Below, in pieces: positions 49,582 through 58,911 of a stretch of 64,000 bases of DNA. The stretch comes from DASSBR01 sp035708085 (GTDB lineage: Bacteria; Pseudomonadota; Gammaproteobacteria; Natronospirales; DASSBR01): positions 1 through 64,000 of the forward strand of contig DASSTE010000047.1 of the NCBI GenBank assembly GCA_035708085.1, written 5' to 3'. The position numbers were made by a program, and so were the translations under genes. The notes beneath the pieces were generated by a model. It worked only from the letters and a program-made list of their open reading frames with translations. It did not search any database and had not been told where the DNA came from. How positions within the stretch are numbered: the first letter of the stretch is position 1; each line of letters begins with the position of its first letter.

Positions 49582-51321
49582 TTAGGGTGCGGGAACTGAG
49601 TGATAAATCTCCGACGGGCCGCCGGCGGCGATTGCTTTCGCCCGGCACGTCGGCGACAGCATCGACGCGTTGAGAAGGTACCAGTGGTCGCCACTGCGGT
49701 AGCCGATATCCTCGGCTTGCCGCGGCTTCGCGCAGCCGTTTTTCAGCGCGTGAAGACTGACCAGTACCCAATGATTCGGCGATTCGACCGCCCACGCCAA
49801 CGCGTCGGCCATCTCGCCCGGCTTGCCGCCGCGCCGGAAACCGAAGTGCACGATCGGGCGATGCGCCTGCAGAATGTATTGCGCCCGCCAGTCGACGATG
49901 GCGAGCTGGTCGCCCGGCTGCAGCGCCGCATTGACGCGCTGCATCAGGCCGGCGGCCGAGCGGTCCGCATTGATCAGGCCGTAGCCGTAAAAGCCGTAGA
50001 TAATCCAGATCGACAGAAAAAATCCCGCCAGCGCGTGTGCGCCGTGACGCGCCCGGCCGATCAGCGCCGCCAGCCACGCCGCCCCCATTAATGCGCCGAT
50101 AAAGCCCCAAGGCTCGACATTGAAGCGGGTCACGAGCCGCGCCGCTTGTTCCGGAGCGACAGCCAGGTAATAGATCAACGCGAGACCGAGCAACAGGCCG
50201 AAGGCAGCCGTCAGTGCCAGCCCTGTCAATCGAAACGTCGGCAGCCGAATCAAACCGACCAGGAGCGGCGCGGAAGCCAGCGCCAATGCCGGCACCGCCG
50301 GCAGCAGGTACACGTTCCGCTTGCCGGCGCTCAGGCTGAAGAACGCGACCACCAGGACCACCCAACCGAGCAGCAGCAGGTAGCGCGAGTCGCGGCGCAT
50401 CAAGCGCCGGCCCCACGCCGGCACGAGCCACGGCAGCGCGACGCTCAGCGGCAGCCAGTACAACGGGATGGTTTCAATGAGGTAATACCACCAGGCATGA
50501 AAATGATGCCAAGCGTTGGCGTATCGGTCTGCTGTCTGGTGAAACAGAATGTTGTCGCGGTACGCGTCCAGCGCCGGATTGTGGCTCAGCGCCACTACCG
50601 TGAGCATCGGCACCAGCCAGATCGCGACGGCCGCGATCAGCGCCACCGGCCCCAGCGCCCACCGCCAGACATTGCCCTTCAGCTTCGGCAGCGGCCAGCG
50701 AAAGCCGCGCGCGAACGCGTACGGAATGAACACCAGGATCGGCAGAAAACCGACGCCCTTGGTGATGATGCCGAGGCCCATCGCGAAAAAACCGGCCCAG
50801 TACCAGCCCCACGCCGGGCCGCGCAGCAGGTGGCGCAGGACGCCGTAGAGGCCCAGCGTCGTCCACAAGCATTCGTAACCGTCGATCTGCGCGCGCTTCA
50901 TCAGCAGCGTGAACTGCAGCGTCACGAGCAGCGCGGTCGCGGCCATCAGCCCGACGCGACGGTTCCAGAGCCGCTCGCCGAGATCGAATATCAGCCACAG
51001 GCTGCCGAGGCCGGCCAGCAGCGACGGCAACAGGAACGAAATGCGCAACGAGCCGGTCAGCCAGTAGAACGCGGCGATCGTCCACATGAACAGCGGCGGT
51101 TTGTCAGGATACAGGACACCCGCGATGTGCGGGAACAGCCAATCGCCGGTGAGCACCATGTCGCGCGCGATCAGCGCAAAGCGCGGCTCGTCGACGGGCC
51201 ACGGATCGCGCAGGCCCAGCCCCGCGCCGATGACGACCAGCGCGACCAGCGCCAGTAGCCAGAAGGCGCGGTCGAGGCCCGGCGCGTCGGGCGCACGGTA
51301 GCGGAAACCGGCCATCCTCAA
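49582..51321 (-). CDS. ArnT-like glycosyltransferase (PMT/GT39-GT83 family)
   Basis: 579-residue integral membrane glycosyltransferase. The N-terminal loop holds the catalytic and metal-binding signature DPWPVDEPRFALIARDMV followed by GDWLFPHIAGVLYPDKPPLF; about 12 hydrophobic segments follow and a C-terminal periplasmic domain (about 430-579). ArnT-type enzymes move sugars from polyprenyl phosphate to lipid A; protein O-mannosyl or other acceptors are possible. It sits with a GT2 polyprenyl-phosphate sugar transferase and a LAB_N membrane protein in one orientation, which supports a glycolipid-decoration cluster. Confidence 0.85.
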   Translation of the reverse strand: MRMAGFRYRAPDAPGLDRAFWLLALVALVVIGAGLGLRDPWPVDEPRFALIARDMVLTGDWLFPHIAGVLYPDKPPLFMWTIAAFYWLTGSLRISFLLPSLLAGLGSLWLIFDLGERLWNRRVGLMAATALLVTLQFTLLMKRAQIDGYECLWTTLGLYGVLRHLLRGPAWGWYWAGFFAMGLGIITKGVGFLPILVFIPYAFARGFRWPLPKLKGNVWRWALGPVALIAAVAIWLVPMLTVVALSHNPALDAYRDNILFHQTADRYANAWHHFHAWWYYLIETIPLYWLPLSVALPWLVPAWGRRLMRRDSRYLLLLGWVVLVVAFFSLSAGKRNVYLLPAVPALALASAPLLVGLIRLPTFRLTGLALTAAFGLLLGLALIYYLAVAPEQAARLVTRFNVEPWGFIGALMGAAWLAALIGRARHGAHALAGFFLSIWIIYGFYGYGLINADRSAAGLMQRVNAALQPGDQLAIVDWRAQYILQAHRPIVHFGFRRGGKPGEMADALAWAVESPNHWVLVSLHALKNGCAKPRQAEDIGYRSGDHWYLLNASMLSPTCRAKAIAAGGPSEIYHSVPAP

Positions 51322-51336
51322 CTTGATTCCTGGCGG

Positions 51337-51672
51337 CTATTTGCCACTGGTCGATATCTGTGTTCGCCGCAGGAAAATGAGGTTGCGAGCGTAGATGATG
51401 GGCAGAAAAACGTAGCCGAGAATAAAAGGCACTTTATCGATGTGCAAAGCATAGACTAGAGAAATCAGGCTGCCCCAGAAACTCAGGTGCCAGAATATGG
51501 GCGGAACGACCAGTTTCTTACTCCGCTCGGACGATAGCCACTGTATAAAGAACCGGGAACCGAAAAGAGCGTTACCCAGCAATCCGACAGCCGTCCAGAC
51601 AACGGAATTCGCGTAGAGCCATGGAACAATCTGGCCGATGAGCGGCTGCAGGAACCCACTTGAATCCGTCAT
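51337..51672 (-). CDS. Lipid-A-disaccharide synthase N-terminal domain-like membrane protein (LAB_N)
   Basis: 111-residue protein with three membrane segments and the LAB_N pattern VVWTAVGLLGNALFGSRFFI followed by QWLSSERSKKLVVPPIFWHL. Such stand-alone LAB_N proteins are encoded near ArnC/ArnT-like glycosyltransferases; their role is unknown, perhaps flipping or binding the lipid-linked sugar. Codon use is slightly more AT-rich than its neighbours. Confidence 0.85.
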   Translation of the reverse strand: MTDSSGFLQPLIGQIVPWLYANSVVWTAVGLLGNALFGSRFFIQWLSSERSKKLVVPPIFWHLSFWGSLISLVYALHIDKVPFILGYVFLPIIYARNLIFLRRTQISTSGK

Positions 51673-51731
51673 AGAGGCATTACCTCAATTTCTTAAGTCT
51701 GATTGAAATGGCTCCGTCCGGCAGCCATACC

Positions 51732-52496
51732 TTAGCCTCCATCGACGATATCCTCCGGCGGCGGCCGCTGGCCGCGACGCTTCAGCCACATGACGCCGAA
51801 CAGGTCGACAATGCCGACCCACAGCCGATTGCCGACGCCGTATTTCGAGCGGCCACGCTCGCGCGGCCGATGATGCACCGGCACGGACACGACGGTGCCA
51901 CCTTCGCGCAGCACCAGCGCCGGCAGGAAACGGTGCATGTGATCGAAATAAGGCAGCGACAGGTACAGATCGCGCCGGAAAACCTTCAGCCCGCAGCCGG
52001 TATCGGGCGTGTCGTCGCCCAGCAGCCGCGAACGAATGCCGTTGGCGATGCGCGACGACAGCCGCTTGAGCCAGCTGTCGCGCCGGGTGGCGCGGTGGCC
52101 GGCGACCATGCGGAGGGCGCTGTCACCGCCGGCTTCGAGCTTGTCGAGCAGCAGCGGAATGTCCGCCGGATCGTTCTGCGCATCGCCATCGAGTGTTGCA
52201 ATGACCGTCCCGCGCGCCGCCCGAATGCCGCTCCACAGCGCGGCGCTCTGGCCGTAGTTGGTCCGGTGCGCAATGCAGCGCACCGGCGCCCCCGGTTCGC
52301 GACCGGCCGCCGCGACGCAGGCAGCGCTGCCGTCGCCGCTGCCGTCATCGACGTAGATGATTTCGTAAGTCCGGCCGAGCGGATCGAGCGCCGCACGGAT
52401 TTCCCTGATCAGCGGCGCGACATTGTCGGCCTCGTCGCGCACCGGCACCACGACGGAAATCTCGACCATCGGTTCGGCCGCGGCTTCAGTCGCCAT
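51732..52496 (-). CDS. Family 2 glycosyltransferase (polyprenyl-phosphate sugar synthase type)
   Basis: 254-residue GT2 enzyme without C-terminal membrane helices. Motifs: VVVPVRDEADNVAPLIREI, IIYVDDGSGDGSAA, ATLDGDAQNDPADIP (metal-binding DxD) and SVPVHHRPRERGRSKYGVGN. Close to dolichol-phosphate-mannose synthase and ArnC, which make the lipid-linked donor for ArnT-like enzymes. Confidence 0.88.
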   Translation of the reverse strand: MATEAAAEPMVEISVVVPVRDEADNVAPLIREIRAALDPLGRTYEIIYVDDGSGDGSAACVAAAGREPGAPVRCIAHRTNYGQSAALWSGIRAARGTVIATLDGDAQNDPADIPLLLDKLEAGGDSALRMVAGHRATRRDSWLKRLSSRIANGIRSRLLGDDTPDTGCGLKVFRRDLYLSLPYFDHMHRFLPALVLREGGTVVSVPVHHRPRERGRSKYGVGNRLWVGIVDLFGVMWLKRRGQRPPPEDIVDGG

Positions 52497-52902
52497 TGAC
52501 TGTAATCGTCACCCGTCGTGAATGTCCCTGATGACGGTGTTCCCAGATATACACGCCCTGCCACGTTCCCAGGTCAAGGCTGCCGTCGCGCACGGGCATG
52601 GTCAAGCTCGAGTCCGTCAGCACGGCGCGCACGTGCGACGGCATGTCGTCCGGTCCTTCAGCAGTGTGTTTGAACATGGGATCGCCATCCGGCGCCAGCC
52701 GGCTCATGAAGGTTTCGAGATCGGCGCGCACTTGCGGATCGGCGTTTTCGCAAAGCATCAGCGACGCGCTGGTGTGGTGGATGAAGACGGAACACAGGCC
52801 CGCGCCCGCGTCGGATTCGCGCACCACCTCGCGCACGGCCGCGGTAATGTCCAGCGTGCCGCGCCCGCGGGTGTCAAAATTGAGCGTTTTCTGATGAATC
52901 AA
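52486..52902 (-). CDS. yjbQ: YjbQ/UPF0047 family protein
   Basis: 138-residue protein from a likely TTG start (MIHQKTLNFDTRGRGTLDIT), which gives the family's usual length. Conserved blocks are SVFIHHTSASLMLCENADP, DMPSHVRAVLTDSSLTMPV and LGTWQGVYIWEHRHQGHSR. Family members have weak thiamine phosphate synthase activity, but the physiological role is uncertain. It overlaps the GT2 start by 11 bp. Confidence 0.9.
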   Translation of the reverse strand: MIHQKTLNFDTRGRGTLDITAAVREVVRESDAGAGLCSVFIHHTSASLMLCENADPQVRADLETFMSRLAPDGDPMFKHTAEGPDDMPSHVRAVLTDSSLTMPVRDGSLDLGTWQGVYIWEHRHQGHSRRVTITVNGD

Positions 52903-52990
52903 AGTGTGCAGCCGCCGCCGGAAAACCGGCAATTTTAACGCAAGTGACGGGCCGATGTTACGGCAATGCAATGTAACGGAGAGGGTCGGT

Positions 52991-54367
52991 TTATTCCAGT
53001 CTGTTGCCCGAATCTCGCGGTAGCGCCAGCGTCGCCTCAAGCCCGCCTTCCGGATGATTGCGCAGCGTCAGCGCGCCACCGTGTGCCTGGGCGATATTTT
53101 GCGCGATCGCGAGCCCCAGGCCGGTACTGCCGGTATCGCGGCTGCGCGAATTGTCCACGCGGTAAAACGGTTCCATGACGCGCTCGAGCTGATCCGGCGG
53201 AATGCCGGGCCCGCTATCGCGCACGCGAACGACGAGGCACTCCGGGCCGTCCTCGACGCTGATGGCCGCGCTGCCGCCGTAGCGCAGCGCGTTGTCGACC
53301 AGGTTCGTGACGCAGCGCCGCAGGGCTTGCGGCTGCGCCGTATACGTCGCGGCGGCCTGCCCCGTCACGCTCACCGGGCGGCCCAGTTCCTCGGCGTCCG
53401 CCTGCAGGCTGTGCAGCAGCGCGTCGATATCGACCGGGCGCGCCGCCTCATAAGCGTCGGCGTCGCGCAGAAATGCCAGCGTCGCCCCCACCATCGACTC
53501 CATTTCCGCCACGTCCTGCGTAATCTTCTCGCGTAGCGCCGGATCGTCCAGCAGTTCCGCCCGCAGCCGGAGGCGCGTGATCGGCGTCTTGAGGTCATGG
53601 GAAATTGCGGTGAACAACTGCACCCGGCTGTCGATGTAGCGCACCAGCCGCGCCTGCATGCCATTGAACGCACGCGCGGCGCGACGTACCTCGCGCGGAC
53701 CGGTCTCCGGCAGCGGCGGACGGTGAATGTTCCGCCCCAACTTGAGAGCCGCGCTGGCCAGCACCGATAGCGGCCGCGTAATCCAGGTTACCGCCAGCAG
53801 CGCCAGCAGCAGCACCGCGCAAAACAGCACCACCAGCTTCACCAGCAGGCCGTGCGGCCAGTGCGCCGGAAAGTTGGGCCGTCGCTGCGCGATGCGCACC
53901 CACGCGCCGTCCCTGAGTTGCGCGTCGATGCGCACTCCCGGTGGATGCTGCCGGCCCGTCAGCCAGCGCAGCGGTGCGAAACCGGACGGTTCGCGCGCGG
54001 TTTCCACGGCCCGGACAACGAAATGACGGCCTGGCCCCAGCAGTTCGCGCAGCCCCGCCCGCAATTCGCGTACTTCCGGAACGGAAGCCGGACCCGGCGC
54101 CTGTGCGGGGGGACGCCCCGCCGGCTCGATGCGCCAGTGGCGGCTGGAGAGGATGGCGGAGACCCGCGGGCGCTGCGCCGGCGACAGCGTGTCGAGAATG
54201 TGGATCGCGTCGGCGGCGCGCTGCGCCCAGCGCAATCCGCTCACGCGCTCGATCGCTTGGGCACGCTCGCGCAAATTGAACGCAGCGCTCAGCGCCTGCG
54301 CCAGAAGCAGCCCGACGACCAGCACCAGCACCAGCCGGCCGAACAGCGATTGCGGTACCAATTTCAT
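52991..54367 (-). CDS. EnvZ-like sensor histidine kinase
   Basis: 458-residue inner-membrane kinase. Membrane helices are at about 9-30 and 172-195, framing a 140-residue periplasmic sensor. HAMP follows (about 195-245), then the H box FTAISHDLKTPITRLRLR and ATP-binding boxes NLVDNALRYGG, VRDSGPGIPPDQ and DTGSTGLGLAIAQ. It is paired with the response regulator upstream (4-bp overlap). It likely senses envelope stress, judging from the neighbouring LTXXQ protein and MacAB. Confidence 0.93.
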   Translation of the reverse strand: MKLVPQSLFGRLVLVLVVGLLLAQALSAAFNLRERAQAIERVSGLRWAQRAADAIHILDTLSPAQRPRVSAILSSRHWRIEPAGRPPAQAPGPASVPEVRELRAGLRELLGPGRHFVVRAVETAREPSGFAPLRWLTGRQHPPGVRIDAQLRDGAWVRIAQRRPNFPAHWPHGLLVKLVVLFCAVLLLALLAVTWITRPLSVLASAALKLGRNIHRPPLPETGPREVRRAARAFNGMQARLVRYIDSRVQLFTAISHDLKTPITRLRLRAELLDDPALREKITQDVAEMESMVGATLAFLRDADAYEAARPVDIDALLHSLQADAEELGRPVSVTGQAAATYTAQPQALRRCVTNLVDNALRYGGSAAISVEDGPECLVVRVRDSGPGIPPDQLERVMEPFYRVDNSRSRDTGSTGLGLAIAQNIAQAHGGALTLRNHPEGGLEATLALPRDSGNRLE

Positions 54368-55080
54368 ATTGGTTCTACCGGCACGGCCAGCACATAGCCT
54401 TCGTTGCGCACCGTCTTGATGATGCGCGGATTGCGCGCATCATCACCGAGCGCGTTGCGCAGGCGGCTGATCTGGACGTCGATGCTGCGATCGAACGGCT
54501 CCGCCTCGCGGCCCTTGGCGAGGTCCATGATCTGGTCGCGATTGAGCACCCGATTCGGGTGCTGCAGCAGGATGCTCAGCAGCCGGAACTCGCCGCCGCT
54601 CAATGGGACGGCTACGCCGTCAGGCGACAGCAGTTGCCGCGCGAGCGTATCCAGTGTCCAGCCGGCGAAGCGCAGGTTGCCTTCCGGCTGTGCCGTCCGC
54701 GCCGCCGGCGGCAGGCTGCGTGTGCGCCGCAGCACGCCCTTGATGCGCGCCAGCAGCTCGCGCGGATTGAACGGCTTGGGCAGATAGTCGTCCGCGCCCA
54801 TCTCGAGACCGAGGATGCGGTCCACCTCCTCGCCGCGCGCGGTCAGCATGATGACCGGGATGTTCGACCGGCTGCGCAGGTCGCGACACAGCGACAGACC
54901 ATCCTCACCCGGCAGCATCAGGTCGAGCACGATCAAATCCGGCGCGGCTGTTTCGAGCAATTCGCGCATCTCGCGACCATTGGCCGCGGCACTGACGCGA
55001 TAGCCGTTGTTGCGCAGGTACGTGCTCAGCAGCGTACGGATTTCGGCGTCGTCGTCGACGACCAGGATGTGATCGCTCAT
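54364..55080 (-). CDS. OmpR family response regulator
   Basis: 238-residue regulator. The receiver has acidic pocket VVDDDAE, phosphoacceptor Asp53 in IVLDLMLPGEDG and Lys in YLPKPF; the OmpR/PhoB winged helix (about 135-235) ends RTVRNEGYVLAV. It is transcribed divergently from the LTXXQ-macAB genes. GTTAC-type inverted repeats lie in the promoter region between them. Confidence 0.95.
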   Translation of the reverse strand: MSDHILVVDDDAEIRTLLSTYLRNNGYRVSAAANGREMRELLETAAPDLIVLDLMLPGEDGLSLCRDLRSRSNIPVIMLTARGEEVDRILGLEMGADDYLPKPFNPRELLARIKGVLRRTRSLPPAARTAQPEGNLRFAGWTLDTLARQLLSPDGVAVPLSGGEFRLLSILLQHPNRVLNRDQIMDLAKGREAEPFDRSIDVQISRLRNALGDDARNPRIIKTVRNEGYVLAVPVEPI

Positions 55081-55122
55081 GGCCCGACTTTATACATGCA
55101 AATCTCCCGCTGCGCCCCCGCG

Positions 55123-55171
55123 TTTGTAACCCAATGTTACCGCGTCGGAATCGGCAACAAACGGTTACAAA
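55123..55171. promoter_or_regulatory. Candidate response-regulator sites between RR and LTXXQ genes
   Basis: TTTGTAAC (55123-55130), GTTAC (55136-55140) and GTTACAAA (55164-55171). The first two form GTAAC-N5-GTTAC; the first and third are exact 8-bp complements with centres about 41 bp apart, nearly four helical turns. Location between the regulator and the divergent envelope genes suggests regulation of both. Confidence 0.45.
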
Positions 55172-55255
55172 ATCGCCCTCTTTCGACACATCCCGTTTAC
55201 ATACGGGCGATCTACTATGCGTGCCGGACTACGCCGGCCCATAGAGGTTAAAGCC

Positions 55256-55711
55256 ATGAACACCATTTCCAAAGCCGTATTCACCACCATGCTGGCCGCG
55301 AGTTTCGCCGCCGGCGCGCCGCAGGTATTCGCCCAAAACGCACCCGCCAGGGCGGCTCACACTTGGAAGCGTCACCACGGCCCGTCGCAGCGCCTCGCGC
55401 ACCTGAAAGCGCAGTTGAAGATTACCTCGGCGCAGGAAGGCGCCTGGAACGCGTTCGTTCAGGCGATGGCGAACACGCGGCCGCAGCATGCCCATCGCGC
55501 GATGCATCACCAGCCCGGCGCGCTGACGCCGGCGCCGGAAGTGCTTGAAGCACGCGCCCGGCGAATGCAGGCATGGGCACAGCGCGCCGCAGCGCGGGCG
55601 CAGGCGATGAAAGCGCTGTACTCGGCGTTGACGCCGACGCAGCGGGCGATTATCGACACGCATCTCTCCGATATGCAGCACCATTTCCGCGCCCGTTTTC
55701 ATCGTGGATAA
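55256..55711 (+). CDS. LTXXQ motif periplasmic protein (Spy/CpxP-like)
   Basis: 151-residue helical periplasmic protein with a signal peptide (about 1-27, ending VFA). It has the LTXXQ-type motif YSALTPTQRAIID and a second weaker site LKITSAQEGAW, and is rich in His, Arg and Ala. Relatives Spy and CpxP act as chaperones or sensor accessories under envelope stress. It is 18 bp ahead of macA and divergent from the two-component genes. Confidence 0.82.
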   Translation: MNTISKAVFTTMLAASFAAGAPQVFAQNAPARAAHTWKRHHGPSQRLAHLKAQLKITSAQEGAWNAFVQAMANTRPQHAHRAMHHQPGALTPAPEVLEARARRMQAWAQRAAARAQAMKALYSALTPTQRAIIDTHLSDMQHHFRARFHRG

Positions 55712-55729
55712 CTGCCGGGAGTTGAAGCC

Positions 55730-56941
55730 ATGCACGCAATCACCGACCCGGAGCGCGAACCGACGCGCCGCTGGCCGCTCAGCGGGCTCCGGCACGGCTG
55801 GCGCTGGCTGATTCTGGCTGTCATAGCGGCCGTGGCGGGTGGCGGTGCCCTCGCCTACGGCCGCTTTGCAGCGCCGTCCGCGCTGGCGTACAAGACCGTG
55901 ACCGTGCAAACGGGCACGATCGAAAAAACCGTCACCGCGCTAGGTTCGCTGAAGCCGAAGGAATCGGTCGACGTGGGCACACAGGTCTCCGGGCAGTTGA
56001 AGCAATTGACGGTGAAGATCGGCGACCGCGTCCAGCAGGGCCAGCTGCTGGCAGAGATCGATCCGGCGGTTTATGAGACGCAAGTCAATACCGACAAGGC
56101 CGATCTCGCCAATCTGCAGGCGCAGCTCGCCGAGCAGCAGGCGACCCTGGCGCTGGCGGAACAGCAACTCGCGCGCAACCGCAGCCTGTACAAGCAAAAA
56201 GCCGTCAGCAAGGATGCGCTCGACACGCAGGCGACGGCGGTCAAGGTCGCGACCGCCAGGGTGACGTCGTTCAAGGCGCAGATCGTGTCCGCGCAGGCGA
56301 AACTCGCCGGCGACATGGCCAAGCTGGGCTACACAAAGATCTATGCGCCGATGAGCGGCACCGTGGTGTCGGAGCCGGCGGTCGTCGGCCAGACGCTGAA
56401 TGCCAACCAGATGGCGCCGACGATTCTCAGCATCGCCAACCTCGGCACGATGACCGTATGGGCGCAGGTTGCGGAAGCGGACGTGCCCAAGCTCAAGGTC
56501 GGCATGCCGGTGTATTTCACCACGCTCGGCCAGCCGCAGCGCCGCTGGCAGGCGACGGTGCAGCAAATTCTGCCGACACCGGAAATCGTCAACGACGTGG
56601 TGTTGTACGACGTGCTCATCGACGTCGCCAACCCGGACGACGCGCTGATGACGAGCATGACAGCGCAGGTGTTCTTCGTGCTCGGCCGCGCGCAGAACGT
56701 GCCGACGGTGCCGCTCGCGGCGCTCAAGCACCATGAGGGCATGCCGGCCGCTAGTTATCGCGCCCTGGTGCTGACGAAGGACGGGCCGCGGCCGCGGATG
56801 GTACGCGCCGGTCTCGAAAACCGCACCGATGCGCAGATTGTCTCCGGCCTGGCCGTCGGCGACCGCGTCATCGTCGGCGGCCAAGCCGGCGGCCGGACCG
56901 CGGCCCGCGGTGGCCACTATCACATGCGGGCACGCATATGA
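55730..56941 (+). CDS. macA: Macrolide-type efflux periplasmic adaptor MacA
   Basis: 403-residue membrane fusion protein. An N-terminal anchor at about 25-46 is followed by the lipoyl/barrel-sandwich half GSLKPKESVDVGTQVSGQLK, a long coiled-coil hairpin (about 105-185, rich in Gln/Ala/Leu) and the second half (YAPMSGTVVSEPAVVGQTL) plus beta-barrel. It would bridge MacB and a TolC-like channel that is not in the window. Overlap with macB is 4 bp. Confidence 0.92.
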   Translation: MHAITDPEREPTRRWPLSGLRHGWRWLILAVIAAVAGGGALAYGRFAAPSALAYKTVTVQTGTIEKTVTALGSLKPKESVDVGTQVSGQLKQLTVKIGDRVQQGQLLAEIDPAVYETQVNTDKADLANLQAQLAEQQATLALAEQQLARNRSLYKQKAVSKDALDTQATAVKVATARVTSFKAQIVSAQAKLAGDMAKLGYTKIYAPMSGTVVSEPAVVGQTLNANQMAPTILSIANLGTMTVWAQVAEADVPKLKVGMPVYFTTLGQPQRRWQATVQQILPTPEIVNDVVLYDVLIDVANPDDALMTSMTAQVFFVLGRAQNVPTVPLAALKHHEGMPAASYRALVLTKDGPRPRMVRAGLENRTDAQIVSGLAVGDRVIVGGQAGGRTAARGGHYHMRARI

Positions 56942-58887
56942 CCACCTTCGACGACGTGATGCCGCTGCTCGAAATGACCGGCGTCAGCAAGGTTTACGCG
57001 CACGGCGGCGTCGAAGTGCACGCGCTCGACGACGTGACGCTGTCTGTTTTTCCCGGCGAGTTCGTCGCGATCATGGGGCAGTCCGGCTCGGGCAAATCTA
57101 CGCTGATGAACCTGATCGGCTGTCTCGACCGGCCGAGCGCCGGCCGCTACCGCGTCGCCGGCCGCGATGTCGCGGCGCTCGATGCCAATGAACTCGCGGC
57201 CCTGCGCCGTGACACCTTCGGCTTCGTGTTCCAGCGCTACAACCTGCTCGCCACGGCGACCGCCGCCGAGAACGTCGAGATACCCGCGATTTATGCCGGC
57301 CGCCCGCACCGCGAACGCGCCAGGCGCGCACGCGAGCTGTTAGCGTCGCTGGGCCTCGCCGAACGCGCCGCGCACAAACCGAACGAGATGTCCGGTGGCC
57401 AGCAGCAGCGCGTGTCGATCGCGCGCGCGCTGATGAACGGCGCCGACGTCATTCTCGCCGACGAACCCACCGGCGCGCTCGACAGCCACAGCGGCGAAGA
57501 GGTTCTAGCCCTGTTACGCGAGTTGCATGCGCAAGGCCGCACTATTCTGCTGATTACCCACGACGCCGATGTCGCGGCGCACGCCGAACGCATCATCCAG
57601 ATCAGCGACGGCCGTATCGTCGAGGATTCGGGCATGGTGCATCGGTGGCCGCCGGCGGCGGCGCCCGCACGGCGCCCGGCGGCGCGCGGCAATGTCGTGG
57701 CCGACTTCGGCGAAGCCGCGAAAATGGCACTGCGTTCGCTCAACGCCAACCTGTTCCGCTCGGCTCTGACGCTGCTCGGCATCATGATCGGCGTCGCGTC
57801 GGTCGTCGCGATGCTCGCGATCGGCAACGGCAGCAAGCAGGACGTGATGCGGCGCATCGAATCGATGGGCACCAACCTGCTGCTGGTGCGCCCGGGCGCG
57901 CCGGGTGTGCGCGGCTCCGGCGACATCGCCACGCTGACGCCCGCCGACGCGACCGCGATCGCGGCGTTGCCGAACGTTGCTGTCGTGAGTCCGGAACGCC
58001 GCACGCAGGCAACCGTGCGCTATGGCGACATCGACTACAACACGTCGGTGGAAGGCGCATGGCCGGGGTACGCCACCGCACGCGACTGGGGCATGGCGTC
58101 GGGCGGGTTCATCACCGCCGACGACGTGAAAAGCTACGCGCCGGTGATTGTGCTCGGCCAGACCGTGGCGAGGAACCTGTTCCCGGACGGCGGCGATCCG
58201 ATCGGCCACTATGTGCTGGTCAAGAACGTGCCGTTCGAGGTCATCGGCGTGCTCGCGCCGAAAGGCGCGACGGCCTTCGGTTCGGATCAGGACGACGTCG
58301 CGATGGTGCCGCTGTCCACCGGCTTTATGCGACTGTTCGGGCACCAGTATCTGAACAGCATCACGGTGAAGGTCGCCAATGCCGCGAGCATCGACGCCAC
58401 CGAAAACGCGATGACGGCGCTATTGAAAAACCGCCACCGCACCGAGGACTTCCAGATCCGCAACACTGCCTCGATTCTCGACATGGCGGAGGCGACGCAG
58501 AACACGATGACGGTGCTGCTCGGCGCAGTGGCCGCGATCTCGCTGCTGGTCGGCGGCATCGGCGTGATGAACATTATGCTCGTCAGCGTCACCGAGCGGC
58601 GGCGCGAAATCGGCATCCGCATGGCGACCGGCGCGCGCACCGGCAACATCCTGTTGCAATTCAATACCGAGGCGCTGGTGGTGTGCGGGATCGGCGGGCT
58701 GATCGGAGTGGCGCTGGGGGTCGCCGCCGCGTTGCTCGCCGGCTTCTTCGGTCTGCCCGCGGCACTGTCGGCGCCGCCGGCAATACTGGCCTTTTCATGC
58801 GCCTTCGCGACCGGACTGCTGTTCGGCTTTCTGCCGGCGCGCCAGGCGGCGCGGCTGGATCCTGTGGTGGCTCTCGCGTCGGAATAA
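56938..58887 (+). CDS. macB: MacB-type ABC transporter, ATPase fused to permease
   Basis: 649-residue half-transporter. The N-terminal ATPase has Walker A IMGQSGSGKSTLMNLIG, signature MSGGQQQRVSIARALMNG and Walker B VILADEPTGALDSHSG. Then comes a membrane helix (about 275), a large periplasmic MacB domain (about 295-520) and three C-terminal FtsX-type helices (GGIGVMNIMLVSVTERRREI). A mechanotransmission efflux pump; substrate (macrolide, lipid, peptide) not determined. Confidence 0.94.
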   Translation: MTTFDDVMPLLEMTGVSKVYAHGGVEVHALDDVTLSVFPGEFVAIMGQSGSGKSTLMNLIGCLDRPSAGRYRVAGRDVAALDANELAALRRDTFGFVFQRYNLLATATAAENVEIPAIYAGRPHRERARRARELLASLGLAERAAHKPNEMSGGQQQRVSIARALMNGADVILADEPTGALDSHSGEEVLALLRELHAQGRTILLITHDADVAAHAERIIQISDGRIVEDSGMVHRWPPAAAPARRPAARGNVVADFGEAAKMALRSLNANLFRSALTLLGIMIGVASVVAMLAIGNGSKQDVMRRIESMGTNLLLVRPGAPGVRGSGDIATLTPADATAIAALPNVAVVSPERRTQATVRYGDIDYNTSVEGAWPGYATARDWGMASGGFITADDVKSYAPVIVLGQTVARNLFPDGGDPIGHYVLVKNVPFEVIGVLAPKGATAFGSDQDDVAMVPLSTGFMRLFGHQYLNSITVKVANAASIDATENAMTALLKNRHRTEDFQIRNTASILDMAEATQNTMTVLLGAVAAISLLVGGIGVMNIMLVSVTERRREIGIRMATGARTGNILLQFNTEALVVCGIGGLIGVALGVAAALLAGFFGLPAALSAPPAILAFSCAFATGLLFGFLPARQAARLDPVVALASE

Positions 58888-58911
58888 AATAGGGTTCCGG
58901 AGGAGGAGATT

